From: Hominiventricola aquisgranensis
Lineage (GTDB): Bacteria; Bacillota; Clostridia; Lachnospirales; Lachnospiraceae
Assembly: GCF_040096225.1 (NCBI RefSeq)
Contig: NZ_JBBMFC010000003.1
Coordinates: forward strand, 62,001-126,000
DNA: 64,000 nt
Direction: 5' to 3'
A program made the translations under genes and the position numbers. The notes under the pieces were generated by a model, which made no database searches, was not told the DNA's origin, and worked only from the letters and a program-made list of their open reading frames with translations. Within the stretch, counting starts at the first letter, position 1. Every line of letters begins with the position of its first letter. Below are positions 24,835 to 33,621 of this stretch, piece after piece.

Positions 24835-25848
24835 ATGAGCTTTATGATCGATAGAACTTGTCAGAAAGCGGCGTTCTTGCTGGGAACGGCGCTTATGCTT
24901 GGTACAGGACTTGTGACTTCAGATGTGCTGAATGTATATGCAACGGAGGCTGTTGACCCGGCTGCGGCTGCTCAGCCGACTGATCCAGCAGCTACAGCAG
25001 ATCCGAATGCAGCGGCACAGCCAGCAGTTGATCCGGCAGTGGCACAGCCCATGGATCCCAATGCGGTCACACAACCGGCGGATCCAAACGCGGCCGCAGA
25101 CCCCAATGCAACGACAGATACAACGACTACAACACAGCCGGCTGCACCGAAGAAGCAGGCGGTAGTATTGACAGAACAATTAAAAAAGGATATTGAAAAC
25201 TCCCATGCGCCCGGGGCAAAGGACGCGATCATCAATGGATATTTAAGCCTTCTGAACAAAGAGTATATTCTGAAAGATGAACTGGATATTGATCTGGTCA
25301 GTGTGGGCAATGGTCATCAGTTGGAGCGCAGATCTGCAAAAGAAATCACACAGATGATGAAAGATGCGAAAAGTGTTGGTATGCGGATGAATCTGACTTC
25401 TGCATATCGTACATATATGAAACAGGTATATTTATTTAAAAATAAAATTGAACGTCTGGAACGGGAGGGGTACAGTCATGAAAAGGCTGTCAAAGAAGCC
25501 GGAACGGTCGTTGCTGTACCGGGAACCAGTGAACATCAGCTGGGACTGACTCTTGACTTTGTGACAGGCAGTTACAAAAATCTGGACGAAGGAATTCGGA
25601 ATACCAAGGAATACCAGTGGACAGAAAAGCATGCCTGGGAATATGGCTATGTGATCCGTTATCCCAAGGATAAGTCTGCGATTACGGGTATTATTTCCGA
25701 ACCATGGCATCTGCGGTATGTGGGAATCCCGGCGGCACAGCTGATGACGGAGCAGGATCTGTGCCTGGAAGAATTTTTGGGGGTGGCGTATGATGACCAG
25801 AGAGATGGAATTTCGTATGGAGCGGGCTGGATTAATACAGGTCGGTGA
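24835..25848 (+). CDS. D-alanyl-D-alanine carboxypeptidase, VanY-type (M15B), secreted
   Basis: The protein has 337 residues from the ATG at 24835. A signal peptide ends near NVYATEA. An Ala/Pro/Asp/Thr-rich linker of repeated DPxA and DPNA units covers ~40-105 and would span part of the cell wall. The peptidase domain carries the M15B zinc and catalytic motifs: SAYRTYMKQVYLF, SEHQLGLTLDFV (His and Asp ligands) and EPWHLRYVG (catalytic Glu and His ligand). It trims the terminal D-Ala from peptidoglycan stems. It starts just after the J-protein gene, and its last 59 bases overlap the next small gene. Confidence 0.9.
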   Translation: MSFMIDRTCQKAAFLLGTALMLGTGLVTSDVLNVYATEAVDPAAAAQPTDPAATADPNAAAQPAVDPAVAQPMDPNAVTQPADPNAAADPNATTDTTTTTQPAAPKKQAVVLTEQLKKDIENSHAPGAKDAIINGYLSLLNKEYILKDELDIDLVSVGNGHQLERRSAKEITQMMKDAKSVGMRMNLTSAYRTYMKQVYLFKNKIERLEREGYSHEKAVKEAGTVVAVPGTSEHQLGLTLDFVTGSYKNLDEGIRNTKEYQWTEKHAWEYGYVIRYPKDKSAITGIISEPWHLRYVGIPAAQLMTEQDLCLEEFLGVAYDDQRDGISYGAGWINTGR

Positions 25849-26032
25849 TCAGGTACGATTAAAGGAAGACGCAGCCAACACTATGGCAGGTGTCATGTAT
25901 TATTATACGATCCGTGATGCCATTGCCATGTCCAATAACACAAAGAAAAAACTGAACAGTCTGGAAGGTGTGGTCACAAAGATCGAGGCCAGTGAGAGCT
26001 ATTGGACCGTGACTGTGAAGATTGATGAATAG
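25790..26032 (+). CDS. Small conserved hypothetical protein
   Basis: The protein has 80 residues if started at 25790 (GGGGGTGG upstream); ATGs at 25793, 25805 and 25817 are also possible. The core LIQVGDQVRLKEDAANTMAG...SLEGVVTKIEASESYWTVTVKI has the look of a small beta-barrel with a VGD turn. It has no signal or membrane segment. It overlaps the VanY gene by 59 bases in another frame and lies 17 bases before metA, so it is probably translated from the same message. The function is unknown. Confidence 0.62.
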   Translation: MMTREMEFRMERAGLIQVGDQVRLKEDAANTMAGVMYYYTIRDAIAMSNNTKKKLNSLEGVVTKIEASESYWTVTVKIDE

Positions 26033-26049
26033 ACGAGGAGAGAAGATAT

Positions 26050-26967
26050 ATGCCAATCAGAATACAGAATGATTTGCCGGCAAAAGAAATACTGGAAAAA
26101 GAAAATATTTTCGTTATGGATGAGAGCCGTGCACTCAGCCAGGAGATCCGACCACTGAAAGTAGGAATCCTGAATCTGATGCCGCTGAAGGAGGATACAG
26201 AGCTTCAGCTTCTCAGAAGTTTTTCCAATACACCATTGCAGGTGGATGTGACATTTATTACAGTAAGCAATCATGAATCTAAAAATACAGATAAGAGCCA
26301 TCTGAACAAGTTTTATCAGACCTTTGAAGAAGTTCGTAAAAAGAGATTTGACGGTCTGATTATCACCGGTGCACCGGTGGAACAGATGAAGTTTGAAGAG
26401 GTGGATTACTGGACAGAGCTTCGGGAGATCTTTGCCTGGTGTGAGTCACACGTGACATCTACACTGTATATCTGCTGGGGAGCACAGGCAGCACTTCATT
26501 ATTACTATGGTCTGGAGAAAGTGCTGCTGCCAAAGAAACTGTTCGGACTTTATACACATAAGGTGCTGAATCGGAAAGAACCGCTGGTCAGAGGATTTGA
26601 CGATTATTTTGTAGCACCGCATTCCCGCCATACTGCGATCCCGAGAGAAGACATTGCAGCATGCGAGGATCTGAAGATCATGGCAGAATCAGAAGAAGCA
26701 GGTGTATTTCTGTGTATGGCAGAAGGCGGAAAGAAGATCTTCGTCATGGGCCACCCGGAATATGACCGGATCACTCTCCAGAAGGAGTATGAGCGTGATA
26801 AGGCGAAGGGACTGCCTATTGATCTGCCGAAAAATTATTTCCCGGATGACGATGATTCCAGGCGCCCGGCTCTGCAGTGGCGTGCTCATGCAAATACCCT
26901 GTACACCAACTGGTTAAATTATTACGTATACCAGCTGACACCATATATATGGGAAGATGATAAGTAA
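26050..26967 (+). CDS. metA: Homoserine O-acetyltransferase, MetA type
   Basis: The protein has 305 residues and belongs to the MetA (class I glutamine-amidotransferase-like) family that acylates homoserine in methionine synthesis. The nucleophile is C142 in YICWGAQA, and His235 and Glu237 follow in FVMGHPEYD. Residue 111 is Glu (GAPVEQ). Published work on the Bacillus cereus and E. coli enzymes assigns Glu111 to acetyl-CoA and Gly111 to succinyl-CoA use, so acetylation is predicted although annotation pipelines often write succinyltransferase. No SAM riboswitch or T-box precedes it. Confidence 0.93.
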   Translation: MPIRIQNDLPAKEILEKENIFVMDESRALSQEIRPLKVGILNLMPLKEDTELQLLRSFSNTPLQVDVTFITVSNHESKNTDKSHLNKFYQTFEEVRKKRFDGLIITGAPVEQMKFEEVDYWTELREIFAWCESHVTSTLYICWGAQAALHYYYGLEKVLLPKKLFGLYTHKVLNRKEPLVRGFDDYFVAPHSRHTAIPREDIAACEDLKIMAESEEAGVFLCMAEGGKKIFVMGHPEYDRITLQKEYERDKAKGLPIDLPKNYFPDDDDSRRPALQWRAHANTLYTNWLNYYVYQLTPYIWEDDK

Positions 26968-27023
26968 ACAAAATGCATATATCGCGGGTGGCTGCAGACA
27001 GTGACATTTAAAGGAGAATCATT

Positions 27024-27305
27024 ATGATGGATCGAATCGACTTGTTTCATCTGCCTTTTTATAAAAAAGAAGCATTTACCGGTTCAGACCGGGGAATCCG
27101 GTTCTGGATCGGCAAAGTGACGGTGGGAGAGGAAGAAGAGGCGCAGGATTATCTGCGTGTAACCGTTTGGCCGGAGCCATATGCATGGAAGCATACGCCG
27201 GACGAACAGAAGATCAGTAAAGATTTTGCGTTTTCAGAAGAAGGACTGGATGAAATCTATGAGTGGCTTCTGGGGGATGGAAGAAAACTGATTATGGAGA
27301 GCTGA
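27024..27305 (+). CDS. Hypothetical protein
   Basis: The protein has 93 residues with AAAGGAGA 6 bases before the start; an ATG at 27027 is equally possible. It is acidic, soluble and without signal or membrane segments. It has a strand-rich first half (IRFWIGKVTVGEEEEAQDYLRVTVWPEP) and a helical end (EEGLDEIYEWLLGDG). I do not recognise the family. It follows metA by 56 bases and is closed by a strong terminator, so it is probably the last gene of the VanY-small gene-metA unit. Confidence 0.65.
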   Translation: MMDRIDLFHLPFYKKEAFTGSDRGIRFWIGKVTVGEEEEAQDYLRVTVWPEPYAWKHTPDEQKISKDFAFSEEGLDEIYEWLLGDGRKLIMES

Positions 27306-27335
27306 TGTGAGAAGTTCCTTTTGTACATCTAAATT

Positions 27336-27368
27336 GAAAAATGGAAGGCATATAGCCTTCCATTTTTC
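27336..27368. terminator. Strong symmetrical terminator
   Basis: A perfect 14-bp stem (27336-27349 with 27355-27368) has a 5-nt loop and ends in TTTTT on both strands. It ends the metA unit before the lysR promoter. Confidence 0.92.
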
Positions 27369-27411
27369 ATCGCAAACACATTTTATACAACAAAAGGATT
27401 TTCTCCTGATA

Positions 27412-27440
27412 TTGACTTTATGAGTATATAATAGTATAGT
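27412..27440 (+). promoter_or_regulatory. Promoter of the LysR-HAD unit
   Basis: TTGACT (27412-27417), a 17-bp spacer and TATAGT (27435-27440) lie about 70 bases before the regulator gene. Confidence 0.65.
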
Positions 27441-27508
27441 TTTATAGATAAGTAAAATTCATTTTTTTCATGTTTGAAATGAAAAATATTCAAGGAGAAG
27501 AGAAAGAT

Positions 27509-28396
27509 ATGACTTTATTAGCCTATCAGGTATTTCTGGCAGTGGTGGAACAGGAAAGCTTTCAGAAGGCTGCACAGGTTCTGAATCTGACACCGTCAGC
27601 CATCAGCCATGCGGTGGCTTCCATGGAGACGGAATTGGGATCAGCGCTGTTTATCCGAAGTAAGCAGGGCGTGTATCTGACTAATTATGGAAAGGAATTG
27701 TTTCCCTATATTAAAAATGTGCAGAACAGTGAGGAGTATTTCCAGCAGGCGGTGGCACAGATTGGTGGTATGGAAAAGGGTGTTGTTAGGATCGGTACCT
27801 TCAACAGTGCCTGCGTAGAATGGATGCCAAGTCTGCTCAGAGGTTTTGAAAAGGATTATCCGAATATTCGAATTGATATTTATCAGGGAAGTTATGATGA
27901 TGTATATCAGTGGCTGAAGGATGGAATCGTAGATCTGGGATTCCTTTCATCCACCAGTGCAGGAGATCTGTCCTGTACACCTATCTATCAGGACAAGATC
28001 ATCTGCGTGGCACCGCAGGGCTTCAAGACTGAGAATGAAGGATATATTACCATTGAGGAACTGAAAAAACAGCGTTTTGTAACCCAGAGGGAAGGCTGTG
28101 ACGCAGATGTGAATCATGTGATGAACAAGTATGACCTGCCAGGTGGAGGCGGAAGCTACATTGCAGATGATATGTCCGCAGTATCACTGGTCATGGGTGG
28201 TTTTGGCGTCTGCCTTATGCCGGAGCTGGTGATCCGGAATATTCCGTTTCCTGTAGAAGTGATCCCGCTGGAAGTAGAGGAAAAGAGAACCATTGTACTG
28301 GCCTATGTGAGGTCTGATGTACTGGCACCGGCAGTACAGAAGATGCAGAGTTATATTTTAGAGAGCTTTCAGAAGAAAGCAGAGGAGGAGCAATAG
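27509..28396 (+). CDS. LysR family transcriptional regulator
   Basis: The protein has 295 residues from the ATG at 27509, the usual LysR start (LLAYQVFLAVVEQESFQKAAQVLNLTPSAISHAV is the winged helix-turn-helix); the ATG at 27470 has no ribosome binding site. The periplasmic-binding-protein-like effector domain covers ~90-290. The following HAD gene starts 3 bases downstream on the same strand. LysR proteins usually control a divergent or linked gene, but there is no divergent gene here, so its target and ligand are unknown. Confidence 0.9.
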   Translation: MTLLAYQVFLAVVEQESFQKAAQVLNLTPSAISHAVASMETELGSALFIRSKQGVYLTNYGKELFPYIKNVQNSEEYFQQAVAQIGGMEKGVVRIGTFNSACVEWMPSLLRGFEKDYPNIRIDIYQGSYDDVYQWLKDGIVDLGFLSSTSAGDLSCTPIYQDKIICVAPQGFKTENEGYITIEELKKQRFVTQREGCDADVNHVMNKYDLPGGGGSYIADDMSAVSLVMGGFGVCLMPELVIRNIPFPVEVIPLEVEEKRTIVLAYVRSDVLAPAVQKMQSYILESFQKKAEEEQ

Positions 28397-28399
28397 ATT

Positions 28400-29059
28400 A
28401 TGAAATACAAGTACATATTTTTTGATCTGGATGGAACTTTGTGGGATTCCAGAGAAGGCATTACCAAAGGAGTGCAGTATGCACTTTCCAAAATGGGGAT
28501 AGAAGAACCGGATCTGAAAAAACTGGAGCGGTTTATCGGACCGCCTCTGACAGAGTCTTTCCCGGAGTTTTATGGATTTACGTTGGATGAGGCAAGACAG
28601 GGAACTATTTATTACAGGGAGTATTTTGACAAGTATGGTATTCATCAGAATAAATTGTTTCCGGGAGTGAGAGAGATGCTTGATGCGCTTCATAAGGATG
28701 GCAGAATCCTGTGTACGGCATCTTCCAAGCCGGAGGTTCATGTACTGACGACGCTGCAAGCATTTGGCATTGATGGATGCTTTGATTATATCTGTGGAGG
28801 AAGTCTGGACGAGAGTCGCTGTGTAAAATACAAGGTGATAGAGGAACTGCTTCACAGATTGAATTTGCCAGAAGAAGAGATGGATAAGGTCCTTATGGTT
28901 GGAGACCGGAAACACGATGTGGAAGGAGCGGCTGTATTTCACATTCCGTGTCTGGGAAATGCCATGGGATTTGCGCCGGAAGGTGAGCTGGAGGCAGCTG
29001 GTGCGATTGGTGTGGTACACAGCATGAAGGAACTGACCGATTATATTCTTGCACATTAA
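28400..29059 (+). CDS. HAD-superfamily phosphatase (phosphoglycolate phosphatase-like)
   Basis: The protein has 219 residues. Motif I is FFDLDGTLWDS, motif II lies in CTASSKPE, and motif IV is in VLMVGDRKHDVEGA. The helical cap domain (IGPPLTESFPEFYGFT) is of the phosphoglycolate phosphatase/PpaX/YjjG type. The substrate is not determined by sequence; scavenging of non-canonical or damaged phosphometabolites is usual for the family. GGAGGAG lies inside the end of the lysR gene, which shows co-translation. Confidence 0.85.
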   Translation: MKYKYIFFDLDGTLWDSREGITKGVQYALSKMGIEEPDLKKLERFIGPPLTESFPEFYGFTLDEARQGTIYYREYFDKYGIHQNKLFPGVREMLDALHKDGRILCTASSKPEVHVLTTLQAFGIDGCFDYICGGSLDESRCVKYKVIEELLHRLNLPEEEMDKVLMVGDRKHDVEGAAVFHIPCLGNAMGFAPEGELEAAGAIGVVHSMKELTDYILAH

Positions 29060-29117
29060 GCAGAGTCTGTGTTATGATATGAAGTCGGGATAAATACGGA
29101 AAACAGGAGGAATAACC

Positions 29118-30074
29118 ATGAAATGGAATAAATATACGTTGACAACAACGACCGAGGCAGAAGATCTGATCAGCAGCATGATGATGGATGCGGGAATCGA
29201 AGGCATCGAGATTGAGGATAAGATTCCACTTTCTGAGAAGGATAAATCCCAGATGTTCGTGGATATTCTTCCGGAAGGACCGGCAGATGATGGAGTTGCG
29301 AAGATCAGCTTTTATCTGGAGCCGGATCAGGACAATGTAGAGATGCTGGCAGCTGTCCAGAGAGGACTGGATGAGATCCGCAGCTGGGGCGTGGATGTGG
29401 GAGCAGCCACGATTGAGGCTTCTCAGACGGAGGATAAAGATTGGATCAACAACTGGAAGCAGTATTTTCATCAGTTCTATGTGGATGACATTCTGATCAA
29501 ACCGTCATGGGAGGAACTGAAAGATGAAGACAAAGATAAACTTCTGATCCAGATCAATCCGGGAACTGCATTTGGCACCGGTATGCATGAGACTACACAG
29601 CTCTGCATCCGTCAGATCCGTAAATACCTGAAAGACGGAGACAGGATCCTGGATGTGGGAACCGGAAGTGGAATTCTGTCGATCGCAGCCTTGAAGCTGG
29701 GAGCAGGTTATGCACTGGGAACAGATCTTGATCCATGTGCAGTGACAGCAGTGAAAGAGAATATGGAAGTCAATGGTCTGAAGGAAGATCAGTATGATGT
29801 GATTCTTGGAAATATCATTGATGATCCGAAGGTGCAGAGTGAGGCAGGAGAAGAGGCATATGATATTGTCACTGCCAATATTCTGGCAGAGGTATTGCTG
29901 CCGCTGACACCAGTAGTGATCCATCAGTTGAAAAAAGGCGGTATCTACATTACTTCCGGTATTATAGATGATAAGGAAACGGTCGTTGTGGAAGCCGTGA
30001 AAGCAGCAGGACTGGAAGTGCTGGAAGTGACCCACCAGGGTGAGTGGGTATCTGTAACAGCCCGTAAGAATTAA
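29118..30074 (+). CDS. prmA: Ribosomal protein L11 methyltransferase
   Basis: The protein has 318 residues. The N-terminal substrate-recognition domain begins MKWNKYTLTTTTEAEDLIS, and the C-terminal Rossmann methyltransferase domain has ILDVGTGSGILSIAALKLGA for SAM binding and the catalytic-region DIVTANILAEVL. The INPGTAFGTGMHETTQL linker is diagnostic for PrmA. It trimethylates amines of L11. CAGGAGG precedes the start. rsmE follows after 11 bases, a pairing common in Firmicutes. Confidence 0.96.
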   Translation: MKWNKYTLTTTTEAEDLISSMMMDAGIEGIEIEDKIPLSEKDKSQMFVDILPEGPADDGVAKISFYLEPDQDNVEMLAAVQRGLDEIRSWGVDVGAATIEASQTEDKDWINNWKQYFHQFYVDDILIKPSWEELKDEDKDKLLIQINPGTAFGTGMHETTQLCIRQIRKYLKDGDRILDVGTGSGILSIAALKLGAGYALGTDLDPCAVTAVKENMEVNGLKEDQYDVILGNIIDDPKVQSEAGEEAYDIVTANILAEVLLPLTPVVIHQLKKGGIYITSGIIDDKETVVVEAVKAAGLEVLEVTHQGEWVSVTARKN

Positions 30075-30085
30075 GGAATGGAAGT

Positions 30086-30856
30086 ATGTATCATTTTTTT
30101 GTAGAACCTTTTCAGATTCATGAAGAGCAGGAATATATTGAGATCCTGGGCGGAGATGTGAATCATATTGAAAATGTGCTGCGCATGAAGCAGGGAGAGG
30201 AACTGACGGTCAGTGATGGATTTGGTTCTGAATACCGGTGCAGTGCGCAGGAGTTTCTGCCAGAGACAGTAAAGGTAAAGATTCTGGAGAAGAGTCGGGT
30301 AAGTTCGGAGCTGCGTTCGGAGATTACCTTGTTCCAGTGTCTGCCCAAAGGGGATAAGATGGAACTGATCATTCAGAAGGCCGTTGAGCTTGGAGCATCA
30401 AGGATCGTTCCGGTGGCATCGAAACGCTGCGTAGTCAGGCTGGATGAGAAGAAAGCGCAAAGTAAGGTGAAACGCTGGCAGGCCATTGCGGAGAGCGCGG
30501 CCAAACAGTCCGCCAGGGCAGTCGTTCCAGAGGTGAAACTGCCGGTCAGCTACAGGGAGGCTATGAAGCTTTCCGAAGAACTGGATGTGAAACTGATTCC
30601 CTATGAGTGTGCAGATGAACTGTTGTCCGGCACGGAAGAGACTCCTATGGAGCGGACAAGAAATAGATTGAAGACCATTCTGCCGGGACAGTCCATAGGT
30701 ATTATGATCGGACCGGAGGGTGGTCTTGAAAAAACAGAAGTAGAGCAGAGTATGGAGGCGGGATTTGCACCGGTGACCCTGGGGAAACGCATTTTGCGTA
30801 CAGAGACAGCGGGTCTTTGTATCCTTTCGGTGCTCATGTTCCAGCTGGAGGAGTAA
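30086..30856 (+). CDS. rsmE: 16S rRNA (uracil-1498-N3)-methyltransferase
   Basis: The protein has 256 residues. It has an N-terminal PUA-like domain (NHIENVLRMKQGEELTVSDG) and a C-terminal SPOUT knot with IGPEGGLEKTEVE and LGKRILRTETAGL, the SAM-binding loop of RsmE. It methylates N3 of U1498 in the decoding region of 16S rRNA. It is translated between prmA and the cysteine desulfurase gene, whose ATG follows 6 bases after its stop. Confidence 0.96.
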   Translation: MYHFFVEPFQIHEEQEYIEILGGDVNHIENVLRMKQGEELTVSDGFGSEYRCSAQEFLPETVKVKILEKSRVSSELRSEITLFQCLPKGDKMELIIQKAVELGASRIVPVASKRCVVRLDEKKAQSKVKRWQAIAESAAKQSARAVVPEVKLPVSYREAMKLSEELDVKLIPYECADELLSGTEETPMERTRNRLKTILPGQSIGIMIGPEGGLEKTEVEQSMEAGFAPVTLGKRILRTETAGLCILSVLMFQLEE

Positions 30857-30862
30857 TGTAAG

Positions 30863-32017
30863 ATGGAAGCATATCTTGATAACTCGGCGACTACCAGATG
30901 TCTTGAAGAAGTGACGGACAAGATGGTGCATATTATGAGGGAAGATTATGGAAATCCTTCTTCTATGCATATGCGTGGAGTAGAAGCAGAAAAATATATC
31001 AAAGAGGCAAAAGCATTTTTTGCTTCAAATCTGAAGGTGAATGAGAAAGAAATCTACTTCACCTCTGGAGGAACAGAATCTAATAACCTGGCATTGATCG
31101 GATGTGCCATGGCGAACCGCAGAGCAGGTAATCATCTGATCACTACATCGGTGGAGCATGCATCTGTATTAAACACCATGAAATATCTGGAAGAGCAGGG
31201 GTTCCGTGTGACATATCTTCCGGTGGATGAAGATGGCAGGGTATCGCTGGATGCCTTGAAGGAAGCTATCTGCGAAGAGACGATTCTGGTATCCTGCATG
31301 TATGTGAACAATGAAGTGGGAGCTGTGCAGCCCATTGAAGAGATTGGAAAGATCATCAGGGAAAAGAATCCTGCGATCCTGTTTCATGTGGATGCGATTC
31401 AGGCTTATGGAAAATATCATATTTATCCGAATCGACAGGGAATTGATCTGTTGTCAGTCAGCGGTCATAAGATCCATGGACCGAAAGGTGTGGGACTTTT
31501 ATATGTAAATAAGCGGGTGAAGATCCGTCCCATTCTGTTTGGCGGCGGTCAGCAGAACGGTATGCGTTCCGGTACGGAAAATGTGCCGGGAGATGCAGGA
31601 ATGGCAGTGGCTGCCAAGTGCTGTTACGAAAACCTGGATGAGAAGATCGACCGCCTGTACGCATTGAAAGACCATTTTGTGGAAGGTGTGAAGAAGCTGC
31701 CAGATACGAGAGTCAACGGACGCACCGGAAGAGACAGTGCGCCGCAGATCGTCAGTGTCAGTTTTGCAGGAGTGCGCAGCGAAGTGCTACTGCATGCGCT
31801 GGAAGATAAGGGAATCTATGTGTCTGCAGGCTCTGCCTGCTCATCTAATAAACCTGCAGTGAGTCACACTTTATCCAGTATGCATCTTCCAAAAGAACTG
31901 CTGGGAAGTACGCTGCGGTTCAGTTTTTGTTTTGATACAACAGAGGAAGAAATCGATTACTGCCTGCAGGAACTTTCAGAGCTTCTGCCGGTTCTTCGCC
32001 GGTTTGTACGCCGGTGA
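30863..32017 (+). CDS. Cysteine desulfurase (NifS/IscS class I) partnered with ThiI
   Basis: The protein has 384 residues. It is a fold-type I PLP enzyme that opens AYLDNSATT and has the PLP Lys in SVSGHKIHGPKGVGLLYV. The persulfide-carrying Cys is in SAGSACSSN near the C-terminus. It takes sulfur from cysteine. It lies 24 bases before thiI, matching the dedicated NifZ-ThiI pair of Bacillus, so its main client is probably ThiI for tRNA 4-thiouridine rather than general Fe-S assembly. No iscU or sufU follows. Confidence 0.93.
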   Translation: MEAYLDNSATTRCLEEVTDKMVHIMREDYGNPSSMHMRGVEAEKYIKEAKAFFASNLKVNEKEIYFTSGGTESNNLALIGCAMANRRAGNHLITTSVEHASVLNTMKYLEEQGFRVTYLPVDEDGRVSLDALKEAICEETILVSCMYVNNEVGAVQPIEEIGKIIREKNPAILFHVDAIQAYGKYHIYPNRQGIDLLSVSGHKIHGPKGVGLLYVNKRVKIRPILFGGGQQNGMRSGTENVPGDAGMAVAAKCCYENLDEKIDRLYALKDHFVEGVKKLPDTRVNGRTGRDSAPQIVSVSFAGVRSEVLLHALEDKGIYVSAGSACSSNKPAVSHTLSSMHLPKELLGSTLRFSFCFDTTEEEIDYCLQELSELLPVLRRFVRR

Positions 32018-32041
32018 TCCAACAAGAGAAAGGAAAAATAA

Positions 32042-33220
32042 ATGTTTCAGGCTTTTTTAATTAAATACGGTGAGATCGGCGTAAAAGGCAAGAACCGTTA
32101 CGTATTTGAAAATGCACTGGTGGACCGCATGAAAGAAGTACTTGCGGAGACTGACGGTACATTTCATATTATCAGAGAACAGGGTCGTATCTATGTGGAG
32201 GCAGAAGGAAGCTTTGACTATGATGAGACCATTGAAGCACTGAAGAGAGTCTTCGGTATTGTGGGAATCTGTCCGGTGGTTCTGACAGAAGATCACGGGT
32301 TTGAGGCACTTTCTGAAACTGTGCTGGATTATATGCAGAAAATGTATGGTGATAAAACCATGACATTCAAAGTTATGACCCGTCGTGTCAATAAGCGTTT
32401 TCCGATGGAATCCATGGAAGTGAATGCAGAGCTTGGTGGACGGATCCTGGATCAGTTTCCGAACATGAAAGTGGATGTACATCACCCGGATGTGATTCTG
32501 CATGTGGAGCTTCGCCATAATATTGGTATTTATTCAGAGGTGATCCCAGGACCTGGAGGAATGCCGCTGGGAACCAATGGCCGTTCCATGCTGTTGCTGT
32601 CTGGTGGAATCGACAGCCCGGTAGCAGGCTATATGGTTGCAAAGCGTGGTGTATATATTGATGCGGTATATTTTCATGCACCGCCATATACCAGTGAGCG
32701 TGCAAAACAAAAGGTGGTAGATCTTGCCCGTCTGGTCTCCAGATACACAGGACCGATCCGCCTGCATGTGATCAACTTTACTGATATCCAGATGTACATT
32801 TATGAAAAGTGTCCTCATGATGAGCTGACGATCATTATGCGCCGTTATATGATGCGGATCGCACAGAAGCTGGCAATTGATACCGGCTGTCTGGCACTGA
32901 TCACCGGTGAGAGTATCGGTCAGGTGGCAAGTCAGACTGTGCAGAGTCTTGCGGCAACCAACGATGTATGTACCCTTCCGGTATTCCGTCCGCTGATTGC
33001 ATTTGACAAGGAAGATATTGTAACGATTTCAAAGAAGATCAATACATATGAGACTTCTATTCTTCCATATGAAGACTGTTGTACCACTTTTGTGGCAAAA
33101 CATCCAGTAACCAAGCCGAGAGTGGATCTGATCCGTAAGTCTGAGATTCTTCTGCAGGAAGAAATCGATCAGATGATGGAACGGGCATTTGCAACCGAGG
33201 AAATTATTGAGATCAAATAA
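32042..33220 (+). CDS. thiI: tRNA 4-thiouridine sulfurtransferase ThiI
   Basis: The protein has 392 residues. The N-terminal ferredoxin-like and THUMP domains cover ~1-170, and the PP-loop ATPase starts at MLLLSGGIDSPVAGYM. The C-terminal rhodanese domain of the E. coli enzyme is absent, as in Bacillus, so the persulfide must come directly from the neighbouring desulfurase; Cys residues in EDCCTTFVAKHP are candidates for relay. It adenylates and thiolates U8 of tRNA. The THUMP-only form is generally linked to tRNA thiolation; a part in thiazole formation would need ThiS/ThiG, which are not in this window. Confidence 0.95.
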   Translation: MFQAFLIKYGEIGVKGKNRYVFENALVDRMKEVLAETDGTFHIIREQGRIYVEAEGSFDYDETIEALKRVFGIVGICPVVLTEDHGFEALSETVLDYMQKMYGDKTMTFKVMTRRVNKRFPMESMEVNAELGGRILDQFPNMKVDVHHPDVILHVELRHNIGIYSEVIPGPGGMPLGTNGRSMLLLSGGIDSPVAGYMVAKRGVYIDAVYFHAPPYTSERAKQKVVDLARLVSRYTGPIRLHVINFTDIQMYIYEKCPHDELTIIMRRYMMRIAQKLAIDTGCLALITGESIGQVASQTVQSLAATNDVCTLPVFRPLIAFDKEDIVTISKKINTYETSILPYEDCCTTFVAKHPVTKPRVDLIRKSEILLQEEIDQMMERAFATEEIIEIK

Positions 33221-33256
33221 AAAAGAAGCGCGGGATGTGGATTCACATCTCGCGCT
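33221..33256 (-). terminator. Terminator of the HPr-like gene (minus strand)
   Basis: A 12-13-bp stem (33227-33239 with 33244-33256) is followed on the minus strand by CTTTTTT. On the plus strand there is no T tract, so it chiefly stops minus-strand transcription. Confidence 0.82.
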
Positions 33257-33277
33257 GATGCCATCAGACCTATGTAA

Positions 33278-33511
33278 TTAGTCTACAATATACGGCTGCA
33301 GGACACTAAGGATCTCATCTACATTGCCCTCGGAGTGAATATTCAGCTCAATCGGCTTGGAAAGATCCAGACTGAAGATACCCATGATAGATTTCGCATC
33401 AATGACATAGCGACCAGATACCAGATCGAAATCATTATCAAATTTGGTGATGTCATTTACAAAAGCTTTTACTTTATCAATTGAATTTAAAGAAATATGA
33501 ACGGTCTTCAT
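33278..33511 (-). CDS. HPr-fold protein lacking the phosphorylatable histidine (Crh-like)
   Basis: The protein has 77 residues from the ATG preceded by AAGGAGGAG on the minus strand; ten further upstream codons are not coding. It aligns along its length with PTS HPr: the KSIMGIFSLDLSKPIELNI segment is the region around regulatory Ser46. The active-site motif of HPr (IHARPA, His15) is replaced by SIDKVKAF, so phosphotransfer from Enzyme I is impossible. The serine site is kept, as in Bacillus Crh, which serves only regulation with CcpA. A regulatory role is inferred. Confidence 0.85.
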   Translation of the reverse strand: MKTVHISLNSIDKVKAFVNDITKFDNDFDLVSGRYVIDAKSIMGIFSLDLSKPIELNIHSEGNVDEILSVLQPYIVD

Positions 33512-33621
33512 GATACATTTCTCCTCCTTGTTTATTATCATATACTACCATATTAAATACTTGGAACAAGAAAGTCAATGAGAAGTTGTGAAAAAATGAA
33601 GAGCCATGCAGGAGGAATACT

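Noticed and set aside
25849..26049. SAM riboswitch or T-box before metA
   Set aside because: The upstream stretch is filled by an 80-residue gene, and no aptamer motifs are seen.
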